From Chondrilla cf. caribensis (taxonomy: Eukaryota; Porifera; Demospongiae; Chondrillida; Chondrillidae), in NCBI GenBank assembly GCA_964020155.1, contig OZ026546.1:3657900-3721899 (forward strand): a stretch of 64,000 bases of DNA, in the 5' to 3' direction. The notes beneath the pieces were generated by a model. That model made no database searches, was not told the origin of the DNA, and worked only from the letters and a program-made list of their open reading frames with translations. Made by a program: the position numbers and the translations under genes. Shown here in pieces: positions 1-20,393 of this stretch (positions are counted from its first letter, which is position 1; the number at the start of each line of letters is the position of its first letter).

Positions 1-2
1 GA

Positions 3-260
3 TTTGGCGGTGACCCTTTCGTAACTAACGCCAATGGTCGAACAGCCTTTCATGTAGCGTGTGCTTCTTCTCGTTCGAGTCAGAGAACAGACAAAAAGAG
101 AAAGGAACTCCTCCAAATGCTCTTAGACCAGCCCGTGAAGAAAGAATATCAACTACCGTTTATCAATGGTTCGGACCGCGAGAGGAGAAATGGAATGGAC
201 AAGAGTTATGTATATCATCCGTCTGTGTGTCTGTTGGACAAGGTGTGGTGGTGGTGGTGT

Positions 261-330
<70 letters not shown>

Positions 331-469
331 ACGTGTGTGTGTGTGATTAAAGAGAGAAAGTGTGTATGTTTATTCGTGTGTGTGTGTGTTCACACGTTTC
401 AATGCTGTGTAGGATGAGAATACACCATTACATCTGGCTGCTCAGTCTGGTCTACTTGGATGTGTTGAA
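3..469 (+). CDS. Ankyrin-repeat protein, two internal exons (gene partial at left edge)
   Basis: Exon 3-242, read from base 3, encodes an ankyrin-type stretch: DPFVTNANGRTAFHVACASS, then a charged linker and KELLQMLLD. A donor GTGTGG at 243 is possible, but the GT repeat makes the exact end uncertain. After a GT-microsatellite intron, exon 413-469 (acceptor TGTGTAG, donor GTAAGT) encodes DENTPLHLAAQSGLLGCVE, the classic TPLHLAA helix of a following ankyrin repeat. Both exons are in phase 0 and join in frame. Ankyrin repeats are protein-binding scaffolds; the partner cannot be told from this fragment. The 5' part lies outside the window. A possible next exon, 1554-1607 (acceptor TTTGTAG, donor GTACGT), reads PTEKSEMETGNDLSFRAR, but it does not join in phase to the exon at 2001. 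I therefore cannot say whether this is part of the downstream NBR1-like gene or a separate one. Confidence 0.65.
243..412. repeat. (GT)n microsatellite in intron
   Basis: Nearly pure GT dinucleotide from about 255 to 345, flanked by GGTGGT. It fills most of the short intron between the two ankyrin exons. Cys-Val ORFs over it are artefacts of the repeat. Confidence 0.9.
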
Positions 470-854
470 GTAAGTGTGTACCTGTACCAATGTATGTATG
501 AATGTATGTATGTAATGTATTGTACAATTTATATGTACAGTCGAAACGTATTAATACAAAATCTCTACAGCATAAGACTATTGTTAAGTCCCTACATTTT
601 CAGCTGATGTACACACGCATTATGTGAGTACTGTCAACACGAAATGCTTTTAGCATGGAATTGTGGAATTGTCCATAGAATTTCGCGTTAAGGAGGTTCA
701 ACTGTACATTGGTGCGTACATGGTGTGCTTTGTATGTATGTATATTGTGTATACCTACGTACGTATGTACGTACGTACATGTACATACGTAAATGTGATT
801 TGGCATCAGATTCTGGTCAATTTGTCATAGTAAAACTACTAGAGCCCAAGATGG

Positions 855-1495
855 TGTTTGTAGTGAGTGGATGTGTAGAGTGCTGTGTGTAGTGTGCTGT
901 GTGTGAGTGTGTAGAGTGCTGTGTGTGACTGTGTGTGAGTGTGTGTGTACGTGTGTAGTGTGAGTGTGTGTGAGTGTGTAGTGTGCTGTGAGTGTTGTGT
1001 GTGAGTGTGTAGAGTGTTTTGTGTAGTGTGTGTGTATGTAGTGTTGTGTGTAGTGTGCTGTGAGTGAGTGTGTGTGTACGTATGTAGAGTGTTGTGTGTA
1101 GTGTGAGTGTGTGTGAGTGTATAGAGTGCTGTGAGTGAGTGTGTGAGCGTGTAGAGTGTTGTGTGTAGTGTGTCTGTATGTAGAGTGTTGTGTGTAGTGT
1201 GCTGTGAGTGTTGTGTGTGAGTGTGTAGAGTGTTGTGTGTAGTGTGTCTGTATGTAGAGTGTTGTGTGTAGTGTGCTGTGAGTGTTGTGTGTGTATGTAG
1301 AGTGTTGTGTGTGAGTGTGTAGTGTTGTGTGTAGTGTGCTGTGAGTGTTGTGTGTGAGTGTGTAGTGTGTGTGTAGTGTGTGTGTATGTAGAGTGTTGTG
1401 TATAGTGTGCTGTGAGTGTTGTGTGTGAATGTGTGGAGTGTTGTGTGAGTGTGTAGAGTGTTGTGTGTAGTGTGCTGTGAGTGACTGTGTGTGGT
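855..1495. repeat. GTGTAG/GTGAGTGTGT minisatellite
   Basis: About 640 bp of imperfect tandem repeats assembled from GTGTGTAGTGTGCTGTGAGT, GTGTAGAGTGTTGTGTGT and similar blocks. The reverse strand gives Thr-His-Ser ORFs that are purely repeat-derived. It sits between the ankyrin exons and the NBR1-like exons. Confidence 0.85.
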
Positions 1496-2000
1496 GAACT
1501 TACTTGTAACTTGCAATTTTTGACATTTTTACTATCCCAATTCTCATTTGTAGCCAACAGAAAAATCAGAAATGGAAACAGGCAATGACCTCTCCTTCAG
1601 GGCAAGGGTACGTCTGATCCTATATTCGAATGACGAGAGTTGGCTTTGCTCCATTCTGTGTGGAGACCGTTGTACTACCAGCTAGTGTACTCGTTGTTGT
1701 GGGAATGTGTCTTGTTATCTAAGAATGAATCCATTTATCTCTGTTTGTTTGTTGGCGGATGAGGAGGGTGAGATATTTGTGTGAGCTGCACACATGTATA
1801 AATTGTCATAGCTCTGGGCACTCTGTGTGCGCACGTATATACATACTGAAGAGCACAGCATACATATGTACATGCATCAGTGTACCAATTGGAGAGTGTG
1901 TGTTAGAAGAAATGAGTTTGTGGTGCTTGTACCCTATGTATGTACCGTCTAATGTGCACAGCCATCATGTAAAATCTGTTGTTGTTGTTGTTGTTTACAG

Positions 2001-3005
2001 ATTCCAGTGATGAATTTGTTATTGTCATTCCACCGTACTTTGATCCGAATGCTCCCCTCACTGCTGCTGGACAGATTCCGCAGAACGCTGTTGAGGACAG
2101 GACCAACGACAGGAATAACACTATTTGTGGAGAAGACAGCATTGGGGGACTACCAGACTGGGAGGTGCTGTCCTCGCCAGATGGACCACCCCAGCCTATT
2201 CCCCAACTAGGACCTAATCCGGACAACACCAGCCCACGTATTTCACCAAATGCCACACCGAAGCAGGCATGGAGGGATGCCAGCAACTTCAAGTTTCATA
2301 GGATGACCCTCGGTGAGGCCACCATCAAGGAGCCTCTCACCATAGCCACTGGTCTGGTCAATACGTTCACCAACTTTGTCAAGGACATCCACGTCCATCA
2401 CCGCCCACAGGACTCCCCAGCTGGGGACATTAGGCTTGAACCCGTTGATAACAACCAGAATATTTGTGGACAGAATGACCTCAACACCCCTTTTGAAGGT
2501 GGATCAGATGAGGACTTTCAGGTACGTATGTTTGTATGTATGTACATATTTGCTGCTGTGTGTGTTACAGCACTTGTCTGTGTGTGTCTGCCTCACTGTA
2601 TGTTCTCCAGATGTTATATTCATCCATCTTGTTTGTCCGTAGGATGCCTGTACAGATTTGGTTGACCAAAATATACTTGACTCAGTTGAAGTCGTTCAGC
2701 AGGTTGAAGACTCTGACAAATATACTCCAGAGCTCGAACAAGAGTCTACAGTAGAGAACTCACAGGAAGGTATCCAATGTGAAGGAGACAGTTGTGATAA
2801 CACTTCTACCACGCCTGCTTTCAAGCTTCCAAAGAAGTACACACCTCCACAGGCAAAGTGGGCACCTCCTAAAGAACCCACTAACCTCGTGGATAGGCTG
2901 GTGAGCATGGGATTCCCGAATCGCCACCTGAACGAGGAGCTGTTGAAGAAGCACAACAACCACATAAGAGCTGTTGTGAATGACCTCCTCGACCGCCAGA
3001 GTTGA
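2001..3005 (+). CDS. NBR1: NBR1-like selective autophagy receptor, last two exons
   Basis: Exon 2001-2521 (acceptor TTTACAG, donor GTACGT) begins SSDEFVIVIPPYFDP. This matches the LIR-containing segment of animal NBR1, where an aromatic followed by aliphatics after acidic residues (here F-V-I-V) docks onto ATG8/LC3. About 120 residues on comes GLVNTFTNFVKDIHVHH, in the place of NBR1's membrane-binding amphipathic helix. Exon 2643-3005 (acceptor TCCGTAG) ends with a UBA domain, LVSMGFPNRHLNEELLKKHN, then VVNDLL and stop. MGF...LLKKHN is a strong NBR1 signature; UBA binds ubiquitinated cargo. The exons join in phase 0. Exon 2001 needs one base from an upstream exon that I could not place. The PB1, ZZ and FW domains should lie upstream, probably outside the window. 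Assignment to NBR1 is from recognised family motifs. Confidence 0.72.
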
Positions 3006-3144
3006 ACTTGCTGTGTGTATTTCACCTACCTACCCACAATAATAATGAAATGTTTCATAGTTTAGCACCCGCACCCAAACACACACTGCATAGATGCGTC
3101 GGATCGGATACGCTCGTCAGCCATAACATCCGTTTCGTCCCCCA

Positions 3145-3357
3145 TATAAATGCGCGTAAGTGCGTATCACGGTCTTCATGCACTCATTTCACGCGACCTC
3201 AAGTTTACGATCAGATCTATATTTTTTTTATCGGAGAACTTTTTTTCCCGAGTGCTTGTTCCGAGCTACGCGTAGAAGATCTGTCCCTGCTCTACCTTCT
3301 TTTAATTGGGCCAGTTAACGTTCGCAATTCCTGCAAGTGAAGACGTACATTTCATCC
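3145..3357 (+). promoter_or_regulatory. TATA box and non-coding first exon, copy A
   Basis: CCCATATAAATGCGCG places a TATAAA box at 3145-3150. About 210 bp on is a strong donor, CATCC|GTGAGTAT, at 3358. TATA box, spacing and donor are kept at 31011/31251 (copy B) and 42777/43018 (copy C). I infer a promoter with a 5' UTR exon spliced to the signal-peptide exon, whose acceptor TTCTGCAG lies just before 6765. No transcript evidence is available. Confidence 0.45.
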
Positions 3358-3954
3358 GTGAGTATAATCTATAGTCTCTTTTTTAAACTATGGTCTTTCT
3401 AATACTTCACCGCAGGGTAGCTTAGACTGGGTACTAAGGGTAACAATAAAAAAGGTAGTGGTCAATTTTTTTCAAACCTGGACCGAAAATTTGCATGGAT
3501 TTGATTTTGCCGATCGAAGTAAGTAATTTGTATGGCACATTCAGCTGTCCATTCCGTAATATTTTAGCATGTAGCATAAAATATTATTGTAAGAGCTTTG
3601 TATTTTGTAAAGGAATTAATGTAACCCTTTGCAATTTAGGTTATCGAAAAATCTCATTTTTATACATGTTAATTTCGTATTTGTATCTATGCAATGCCAT
3701 ATACATATAAGCCCCGTTTGCACAACACGTTTTAGTTGATTTATAAATGTGCTTAATTTGTGGAAAACGTGATGAACAAATCTTCTGCATAAAAGGCTTA
3801 AATGCACTTATATTTCTGTAAACCTTGTTCAGTGGTGTTTAACCTGGGTTTCAAGCTCTCTTTTATGGTGAACTTGTTCGTAAGCTTACTTAAAAGTTGT
3901 CACGTAGACATATTTACAGACATGACTAAGGAGGAATCTCAGATATGTATGTAT

Positions 3955-4054
3955 AGGTTACTACCCGCCTACGAGGGAGGTATCGTATTTACTGCGCGAG
4001 ACCCGAGGGCGCGAGCAGTAAATACGATACCTCCCAAGGCAGGTGTGCAGTGAC
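3955..4054. repeat. Hairpin element with GC-rich loop (H1)
   Basis: Perfect 21-bp inverted repeat: GGGAGGTATCGTATTTACTG at 3975-3994 pairs with its complement at 4016-4035 (one more base pair at the inner end), and an imperfect outer stem extends it to about 3955-4054. The loop is GCGAGACCCGAGGGCGC. Absent from the aligned position of cassette B. Confidence 0.75.
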
Positions 4055-4455
4055 CTATTTATCGCCAAATAAACGCTGTATAATGTGCAGAGAAAATCGC
4101 TGCTTCGTTTTGAAGAGATTTTCTGCTCTCCAGTCCAATCCTGTGTGCCTGTGATATCCAGAATCGGCTATGTATGGGAAGAAATACCGTAATATGTAGA
4201 AAGCAAGGTAGCAAAAGCGGCTATTCTCAAGTTATCATGACGACTTTGAGGAACTCAGTTGCGGATACATAGCCGATTCTGAATTTAGCAGTACATTGCA
4301 GGAGACTAAAGTAGTGTTGGCATAAAGAACTACTGGACTTCTAACTTTTATTTCAAGTTTCCTCCCAGCCGCTGTTGCTCTACATACTATGTGTTGTCAC
4401 AGTTGCGTTATTGCTATAATGATATTCATTTCCTTGAATGCGCAAAATTGTTATA

Positions 4456-4673
4456 CTGTAATTCCAGGAAATAATGTGTGCATGATTAAAATAATATGAA
4501 TCATCCAACTTTGGAGTAGGATTGAATAAATGCCATTATAAAAATGCGCAACACCATTTTGAACACCAGAAACAAATAATGCATACATAAAATGGCATTC
4601 TAAATAATGCGCCAGTGAATTCACTCACAAAGTTCGCATTTATAAAACACCGCATTAATTTCCGGAATTACAG
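4456..4673. mobile_element. Small inverted-repeat element (MITE) with TA flanks
   Basis: Ends CTGTAATTCCaGGAAATAAT and its near complement ATTAATTTCCGGAATTACAG form terminal inverted repeats of about 20 bp, flanked by TA on both sides. It is 218 bp with no coding capacity. TA duplication fits a Tc1/mariner-like or similar origin; the parent is unknown. Confidence 0.6.
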
Positions 4674-4783
4674 TAGCTTGTAAAATGCCTTGCAATTTCT
4701 GCCCTTTTAAGGTAAAAACTGGGTGCTTACGTGATACTGTCCCTGACCTACTGCCCTGTTGGCCTTTTTGAAGTACGTCGTCA

Positions 4784-4925
4784 TTGGGCAATAAGTAGTA
4801 GTTATCACCTAATTACGAGGATGGTAGCCGTAATAGAATACAAGACTGAGGTGAAGCCGAGGTCGAGTAATTCTATTAGGCTGCCATCCGAGTAATTGGG
4901 TGATAACTAAGTGTAGGTTATTGCC
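4784..4925. repeat. Long imperfect hairpin (H2)
   Basis: Left arm GGGCAATAAGTAGTAGTTAT...GGATGGTAGCC pairs with right arm GGCTGCCATCCgAGTAATTGGGTGATAACTA...TTATTGCCC. The unpaired centre is CAAGACTGAGGTGAAGCCGAGGTCGAG. It abuts H3, and the GGTTATTGCCC end is shared. Confidence 0.7.
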
Positions 4926-5054
4926 CTAGGACGAGTCACTGAGCCGTTTTAGAAACCTAGGGATGTTGCATAATCACCGAGGGCGGAGCCCGAGGTAATT
5001 ACGCAGCATCACGAGGTTTCTAAAGGCAAAGTGATTTGTCCAAGGGCGATAACC
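4916..5054. repeat. Long imperfect hairpin (H3)
   Basis: GGTTATTGCCCTAGGACGAG...TTTTAGAAACC at 4916-4957 pairs with GGTTTCTAAAGGCAAAGTGA...GGGCGATAACC at 5014-5054. The inner loop region ATAATCACCGAGGGCGGAGC then CCGAGGTAATTA is itself a hairpin with a CCGAGGGCGGAGCCCGAGG core. Confidence 0.7.
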
Positions 5055-5268
5055 GACATATACTATGGAAACATGCACTATATGGTAATATTCTGTTACC
5101 TTGGCTTTGTTGAGCAATTTAGGTAAAGCTAAAGTACTATTTTGGAAGCAGATGTTGCTTGGTGTAGTGACGCCATCTTACACAACCTCCATAACTCGCC
5201 GTAGCAGGTGAGCCCACCTTTGGCTAGTACCAAATAATTTTCAACCTATAAATTCCTCCTGTCACCAA

Positions 5269-5420
5269 CACAGGAGGAAAGTACCAATTTCATTAAGTAT
5301 GAAGCACTATTGAAACATTATTGAAAGGCCCTGTTTCAATGCAACTTTTGTGAAATAGAGCCTTTCAACAATGTTTCAATAGTGTTTCCTACTCGATGAA
5401 AACAGGATTTTCCTCCTGTG
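5269..5420. mobile_element. MITE family with CACAGGAGGAAA ends
   Basis: Starts CACAGGAGGAAA and ends TTTCCTCCTGTG, with an internal inverted repeat around AATAGTGTTTCCTAC and GAAGCACTATT. A related element, CACAGGAGGCAAA to TTTCCTTCTGCAC, is at 10898-11053 in the last large intron of gene A, with orthologous copies at about 36908-37062 (B) and 49905-50059 (C). That set was therefore inserted before the cassette was triplicated. Confidence 0.6.
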
Positions 5421-5779
5421 CAAATTTAATATGATAAAATTTTCTTGCATTTGTGACATTGTGGGAAATAATAAAATTAATGCTTCCTCTTTTTGGCCCA
5501 GTGGTCAAAATTTGAAAAATTATCATTTGTTGAGACATTAATTTTGATTCTGTTTTACTTTGAAGCCATGAGATTCTGCCATAATATTACACATTTTTTT
5601 GCAATTGGTATGGTCTTACTTAACCATACCCCTAATGTAGCTAATATACTATTATTACTCTATTTGTCATGTAACATGAGGTTAACGAGGTGATGGTCAG
5701 TTCCTTGCACATGACATACTCAGACCTTCATACATGTAGTTCATGCCAATATCCTCCCAGTTCTCAGTCGTACTATTGC

Positions 5780-5856
5780 TTAGTCTGGCTTGCTAGACCC
5801 AACTTCTCATTATCGCGTGCAGTAATGAGAGGTCAAGGTCTAGCGTGCCAGACTAA
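5780..5856. repeat. Hairpin, 75 bp
   Basis: TAGTCTGGCTTGCTAGACC pairs with GGTCTAGCGTGCCAGACTA, and inner arms CTTCTCATTA/TAATGAGAGG flank the loop TCGCGTGCAG. Foldback-type, no coding content. CTTGCTAGACC also occurs at 32649 and 44158 in cassettes B and C. Confidence 0.6.
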
Positions 5857-5942
5857 CTATTGTTATGCTATTGTCATGTGAGGCCCATGAGTTCATGTAT
5901 ATTGATGTGGAGCAGGTGGAAATTATTTAACATGCTGGAACT

Positions 5943-6161
5943 ATTTAAAGTTGAAAATCTTTCTTTGGACTGATTGTGCATGTAAATTTTATTTCATCAA
6001 TGATCGATTCCAATTATCAACGTTTTGCCCACTTGGGCTTCTTTAGGAACACTGCAACACTAAAATGTCAACAAGTGGGTGAAACTTTGAAAATTGGAAT
6101 TATTGATGAAATAAAACTTACATGCATGGTCAGCCCGAAGAAAAAGTGTTGACTTTAAATT
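5943..6161. mobile_element. MITE, about 220 bp, present in cassettes A and B
   Basis: Arms of about 65 bp: ATGTAAATTTTATTTCATCA on the left and TGATGAAATAAAACTTACAT on the right, with AAAGTTGA/TTGACTTT near the outer ends. The same element is at about 32223-32450 in cassette B, so it predates that duplication. Confidence 0.6.
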
Positions 6162-6787
6162 GAAGCCAGTTCTATGCCTATGCATGACACACTAGACATT
6201 TGCTTGTCTGGCAATATTGTTTACACAGGGACACAGAATGACTGGAAACACAACATATTCACTATTAAGTGCAATGGTACAGCTGCAATTTTTTAAGGCA
6301 TCCCTACAAATAGGGTGTTATAATAGTACATTTGTGTATTTGAAACATACCTACGTATGTGAGCCCTCTGCCCTCAGATACATAAATCGTTAAACTTTCC
6401 ATCCCCTTAATATAACCTATACAACTTTATAACAATGTTGCAGGTACATTAGTGAATAAATGCTGTGACGTGTGTTTTGTAATAATAATATGATACGTAC
6501 ATAGCTGATCGATGATCAAATTTTGAATGATTATCAGTTTTGGAAACATAAAATTTGTTTCTGTTTTACAATGACATCCATTTGCGTCAGATAATATAAC
6601 AAGTATATTCAGCTTGGTCTCACCTAATCATACCACTAAATATGGCTACCCTGGTCAAACTTTACTTGGTTGGCAGTGAAAATGGTTTTGTTTGCATACT
6701 GTATGTCTGCTTATTAAGCTTGACAATGGGTATTTATCCACTTACATGAACATTTTCTGCAGGTTCAGGTACGTACACTTCCCAACA

Positions 6788-11718
<4,931 letters not shown>

Positions 11719-13050
11719 CCACAAATCATCCAGTGAGTTGTCAACAGCACCTACTGGGGATAATAACTGTTCAGTGCTGTGTATGTATAATATGTTATAG
11801 TCACCAGCCAGCTTTCTATTATGTCCCATATATATTAATTGTACACAGACAATGGATACAGTATGTATGTAGCTCATGGGAGAGGGGCCTGTCAATTTGA
11901 TATTATTAACCAACCTTCGTAGCTGGGGACTAACTTATGAAGCAATTCCCACCGGCGTATGATACAGTATGTATGTAGATCATGGGAGAGGGACCTGTCA
12001 ATTTGATATTGTTAACCAATCTTCGTAGCTGGGGACTAACTTATGAAGCAATTCCCGCCGGCGTATGTTGCCTGTAATTCTAGCTAATTTGGAGGTGCTT
12101 AAAAATTCAATGCATGAGAGGGCATAGTAGAAAAAGACTAAGCACCTTCTTAATAGCGTAGCTAATGGGAGTGAGGGCATATCAACCTGATATTGTCACC
12201 CAAACTAGCTGTGGATGTGAACTAACTTAGTAAACAATTTTCATCTCCGTATGTGGCCCGTAACCCTAGCTACATTCAAAGGTTCTTAATTTTATACCCT
12301 GGATAATACCCCCACTCAGTACACACCTCACAGTACAAACCTCACTGGATACACATATTCGCAGTACACACCTCGCAGTACATGCCCACACACTCCTTCA
12401 GTTGACATTGTCCACTTCTTACAGGACGATGCTTCTTGAAAGAACTATAGCACACGTGTGTATAGGTGCATTATTCTCCATAGAAACTGTAGTTTTCTCA
12501 TATTTCAATGACTTTGTAGATACATGATGTAATACTTAGCTATATAATATTATTACAGTTTGTTTTGTATAATATATCAGTTAGGATTATTATTTTGCTC
12601 AACACAATTCAAGGAAGCATCCATGATATAGCACAGCGAAATGTATGCCACATACATAAGCATACACTAGGGCTGAATGTCTACATTGAGAGTTTTACTG
12701 AAACACTACATTCATATTATTATAGAGATGTACTCACTCACATATCCTCAGTCATCAAAAGTGAGACATTAGGCATGAATGCCTACCATAAGTACACGGA
12801 TACACATAAATAATATTCTATGTCCTTTACATACGTATATGTACATGATGCATAAATAGGACTAACGTGTATGTAATCAATGATATACAGTTCATTTGTG
12901 ACTAGCTACAGATATAATTTTATGATGAAATTTAATTTAGAACTCTTTCAGTTACAAATTCAATATCGAACATGTATAATAGTGGAAAACGTACTGTTCG
13001 TCTGTGAGTTCAACAGCACACACTTAATGGTGATGGTAGTATACAGTGTG
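11719..13050. other. 3' spacer of cassette A, no gene seen
   Basis: The spacer aligns with 37779-38990 and 50759-51984. It contains a local direct repeat of about 90 bp (AGGGGCCTGTCAATTTGATA near 11884, and again as GAGGGACCTGTCAATTTG near 11989). No ORF is conserved across the three copies. It stops matching B and C where their second gene begins. Confidence 0.7.
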
Positions 13051-13149
13051 GCCAATAAAGCTCAATTGTTTGTTTTGTGGGTATGTGTGGTCACTAATTA
13101 GTTCACTCTACCTGGGTAGGGTCAACTAATTTGGTACCCCTACCTGGAT

Positions 13150-17125
<3,976 letters not shown>

Positions 17126-17134
17126 GTGCATATA
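17126..17134. repeat. Target-site duplication, left
   Basis: GTGCATATA immediately before the left terminal inverted repeat. The identical 9-mer follows the right one at 29130-29138. Confidence 0.85.
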
Positions 17135-17241
17135 ACTAGCCATTAGGGACAGGGATTTAGCATTGAACTGTTGCGTAATAAGCAAATGGCATCTGCTGTT
17201 GCGTAATAAGCAAATGGCCTCTATATGTGACTATATACGTA
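17135..17241 (+). repeat. Left TIR of the MULE (with 28-bp internal duplication)
   Basis: Matches the complement of 29051-29129 over 79 bp, from ACTAGCCATT to ATATACGTA. It contains an extra tandem copy of 28 bp (TGTTGCGTAATAAGCAAATG at 17170 and again at 17198), so it is 107 bp long. Past ATATACGTA the satellite begins at once. Confidence 0.88.
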
Positions 17242-20045
17242 GGCCCTGTGGATGTAGTAGATGTAGTAGACCCTGTAGATGTAGTAGATGTAGTAGATGT
17301 AGTAGACTATGTAGATGTAGTAGATGTAGTAGGCCCTGTAGATGCAGTAGATGTAGTAGACCCTGTAGATGTAGTAGATGTAGTAGACTATGTAGACCAT
17401 GTAGATATAGTAGATGTAGTAGACCATGTAGATGTAGTAGATGTAGTAGACTATGTAGATGTAGTAGATGTAGTAGACCCTGTAGATGTAGTAGATGTAG
17501 TAGACCCTGTAGATGTAGTAGATGTAGTAGACGCTGTAGATGCAGTATATGTAGTAGTCCCTGTAGATGTAGTAGACCCTGTAGATGCAGTATATGTAGT
17601 AGGCCCTGTAGATGTAGTAGATGTAGTAGACCATGTAGATGTAGTAGATGTAGTAGACATTGTAGATGTAGTAGATGTAGTAGACTATGTAGATGTAGTA
17701 GATGTAGTAGACTATGTAGACCATGTAGATATAGTAGTTGTAGTAGACCATGTAGATGTAGTAGATGTAGTAGACTATGTAGATGTAGTAGATGTAGTAG
17801 ACCATGTAGATGTAGTAGATGTAGTAGACTATGTAGATGTAGTAGATGTAGTAGACCCTGTAGATGTAGTAGATGTAGTAGACCCTGTAGATGTAGTAGA
17901 TGTAGTAGACCCTGTAGATGTAGTAGATGTAGTAGACCGTGTAGATGTAGTAGATGTAGTAGACCATGTAGATGTAGTAGATGTAGTAGACTATGTAGAT
18001 GTAGTAGATGTAGTAGACTATGTAGATGTAGTAGATGTAGTAGACTATGTAGACCATGTAGATATAGTAGTTGTAGTAGACCATGTAGATGTAGTAGATG
18101 TAGTAGACTATGTAGATGTAGTAGATGTAGTAGACCCTGTAGATGTAGTAGACCCTGTAGATGTAGTAGATGTAGTAGACCCTGTAGATGTAGTAGACTA
18201 TGTAGATGTAGTAGATGTAGTAGACCCTGTAGATGAAGTAGATGTAGTAGACGCTGTAGATGTAGTAGATGTAGTAGACCCTGTAGATGTAGTAGACTAT
18301 GTAGATGTAGTAGATGTAGTAGACTATGTAGATGTAGTAGATGTAGTAGACTATGTAGATGCAGTAGATGTAGTAGACCCTGTAGATGTAGTAGATGTAG
18401 TAGACTATGTAGATGTAGTAGATGTAGTAGACCCTGTAGATGTAGTAGATGTAGTAGACCCTGTAGATGTAGTAGATGTAGTAGACCCTGTAGATGTAGT
18501 AGACTATGTAGATGTAGTAGATGTAGTAGACTATGTAGATGCAGTAGATGTAGTAGACTATGTAGATGTAGTAGATGTAGTAGACTATGTAGATGTAGTA
18601 GATGTAGTAGACCCTGTAGATGTAGTAGACTATGTAGATGTAGTAGATGTAGTAGACCCTGTAGATGTAGTAGACTATGTAGATGTAGTAGATGTAGTAG
18701 ACTATGTAGATGCAGTAGATGTAGTAGACCCTGTAGATGTAGTAGATGTAGTAGACCCTGTAGATGTAGTATATGTAGTAGACCCTGTAGATGTAGTAGA
18801 CTATGTAGATGTAGTAGATGTAGTAGACTATGTAGATGCAGTAGATGTAGTAGACCCTGTAGATGTAGTAGATGTAGTAGACCCTGTAGATGTAGTATAT
18901 GTAGTAGTCCCTGTAGATGTAGTAGACCCTGTAGATGCAGTATATGTAGTAGGCCCTGTAGATGTAGTAGATGTAGTAGACCATGTAGATGTAGTAGATG
19001 TAGTAGACATTGTAGATGTAGTAGATGTAGTAGACTATGTAGATGTAGTAGATGTAGTAGACTATGTAGACCATGTAGATATAGTAGTTGTAGTAGACCA
19101 TGTAGATGTAGTAGATGTAGTAGACTATGTAGATGTAGTAGATGTAGTAGACCCTGTAGATGTAGTAGACCCTGTAGATGTAGTAGATGTAGTAGACCCT
19201 GTAGATGTAGTAGACTATGTAGATGTAGTAGATGTAGTAGACCCTGTAGATGAAGTAGATGTAGTAGACCCTGTAGATGTAGTAGATGTAGTAGACCCTG
19301 TAGATGTAGTAGACTATGTAGATGTAGTAGATGTAGTAGACTATGTAGATGTAGTAGATGTAGTAGACTATGTAGATGCAGTAGATGTAGTAGACCCTGT
19401 AGATGTAGTAGATGTAGTAGACTATGTAGATGTAGTAGATGTAGTAGACCCTGTAGATGTAGTAGATGTAGTAGACCCTGTAGATGTAGTAGACTATGTA
19501 GATGTAGTAGATGTAGTAGACTATGTAGATGCAGTAGATGTAGTAGACTATGTAGATGTAGTAGATGTAGTAGACTATGTAGATGTAGTAGATGTAGTAG
19601 ACCCTGTAGATGTAGTAGACTATGTAGATGTAGTAGATGTAGTAGACCCTGTAGATGTAGTAGACTATGTAGATGTAGTAGATGTAGTAGACCCTGTAGA
19701 TGTAGTAGACTATGTAGATGTAGTAGATGTAGTAGACTATGTAGATGCAGTAGATGTAGTAGACCCTGTAGATGTAGTAGATGTAGTAGACCCTGTAGAT
19801 GTAGTATATGTAGTAGACCCTGTAGATGTAGTAGACTATGTAGATGCAGTAGATGTAGTAGACCCTGTAGATGCAGTAGATGTAGTAGACCCTGTAGATG
19901 TAGTAGATGTAGTAGACTATGTAGATGTAGTAGACCCTGTAGATGTAGTAGATGTAGTAGACTATGTAGATATAGTAGACCATGTTGATGTAGTAGATGT
20001 AGTAGACATTGTAGATGTAGTAGACCATGTAGATGTAGTAGATGC
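17242..20045 (+). repeat. Left subterminal satellite array, 27/18-bp units
   Basis: Units have the form GTAGATGTAGTAGATGTAGT then AGAC plus a variable trinucleotide (CCT, TAT, CAT, GCT, ATT or CGT): 27 bp, or 18 bp when one 9-bp GATGTAGTA step is missing. Higher-order repeats are visible: the block around 17550-17780 (GCAGTATATGTAGTAGGCCC) recurs at about 18895-19135. Because every unit is a multiple of 3 without stops, very long ORFs exist on both strands. They are consequences of the repeat, not genes. Confidence 0.9.
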
Positions 20046-20393
20046 ACTGTATAATCTTATACTATATTATATTGTTATGCATATATGTATTTTACTACAT
20101 TTATAATATGATATATATGCATGCAGATAGTAAGACATATAATAATTTGTGCACTTGGCCTGTATAATAAGTATTCTAATTATACATATATATTATTATA
20201 TATAATATACATACTTATATTTATACATACCAAATTCCAATTACAGGCATTTTATAATTACATATACGTAAGTGAAGTTCAGAATCAATAATTATTATGT
20301 ATTGTATACAATAGATAATAGTAAATGATATTGCATACAATGATATATATAATATGAATGAAATAGTCTGTGTATGCTATTAATATTATGTAA

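Noticed and set aside
1554..1607. Exon joining the ankyrin repeats to the NBR1-like exons (fusion protein)
   Set aside because: Splice sites look usable, but the phase does not match the exon at 2001 in any reading. No ankyrin-NBR1 fusion is known to me.
3002..3340. Protein-coding ORF in the cassette promoter region
   Set aside because: The frame is not conserved between the three copies, whereas the TATA box and donor are.
5493..5881. Short ORFs in the first intron of gene A
   Set aside because: They overlap hairpins and MITEs and are not conserved in copies B and C.
17242..20045. CRISPR-like array
   Set aside because: Units are contiguous 27/18-bp satellite with no unique spacers, in a eukaryotic transposon.
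17221..20106. ORFs of over 900 codons on both strands across the left satellite (and similar ones on the right)
   Set aside because: The repeat unit is a multiple of 3 without stops, so several frames are open at once. They vanish outside the array and carry no other protein sequence, apart from the truncated transposase that runs into the right array.
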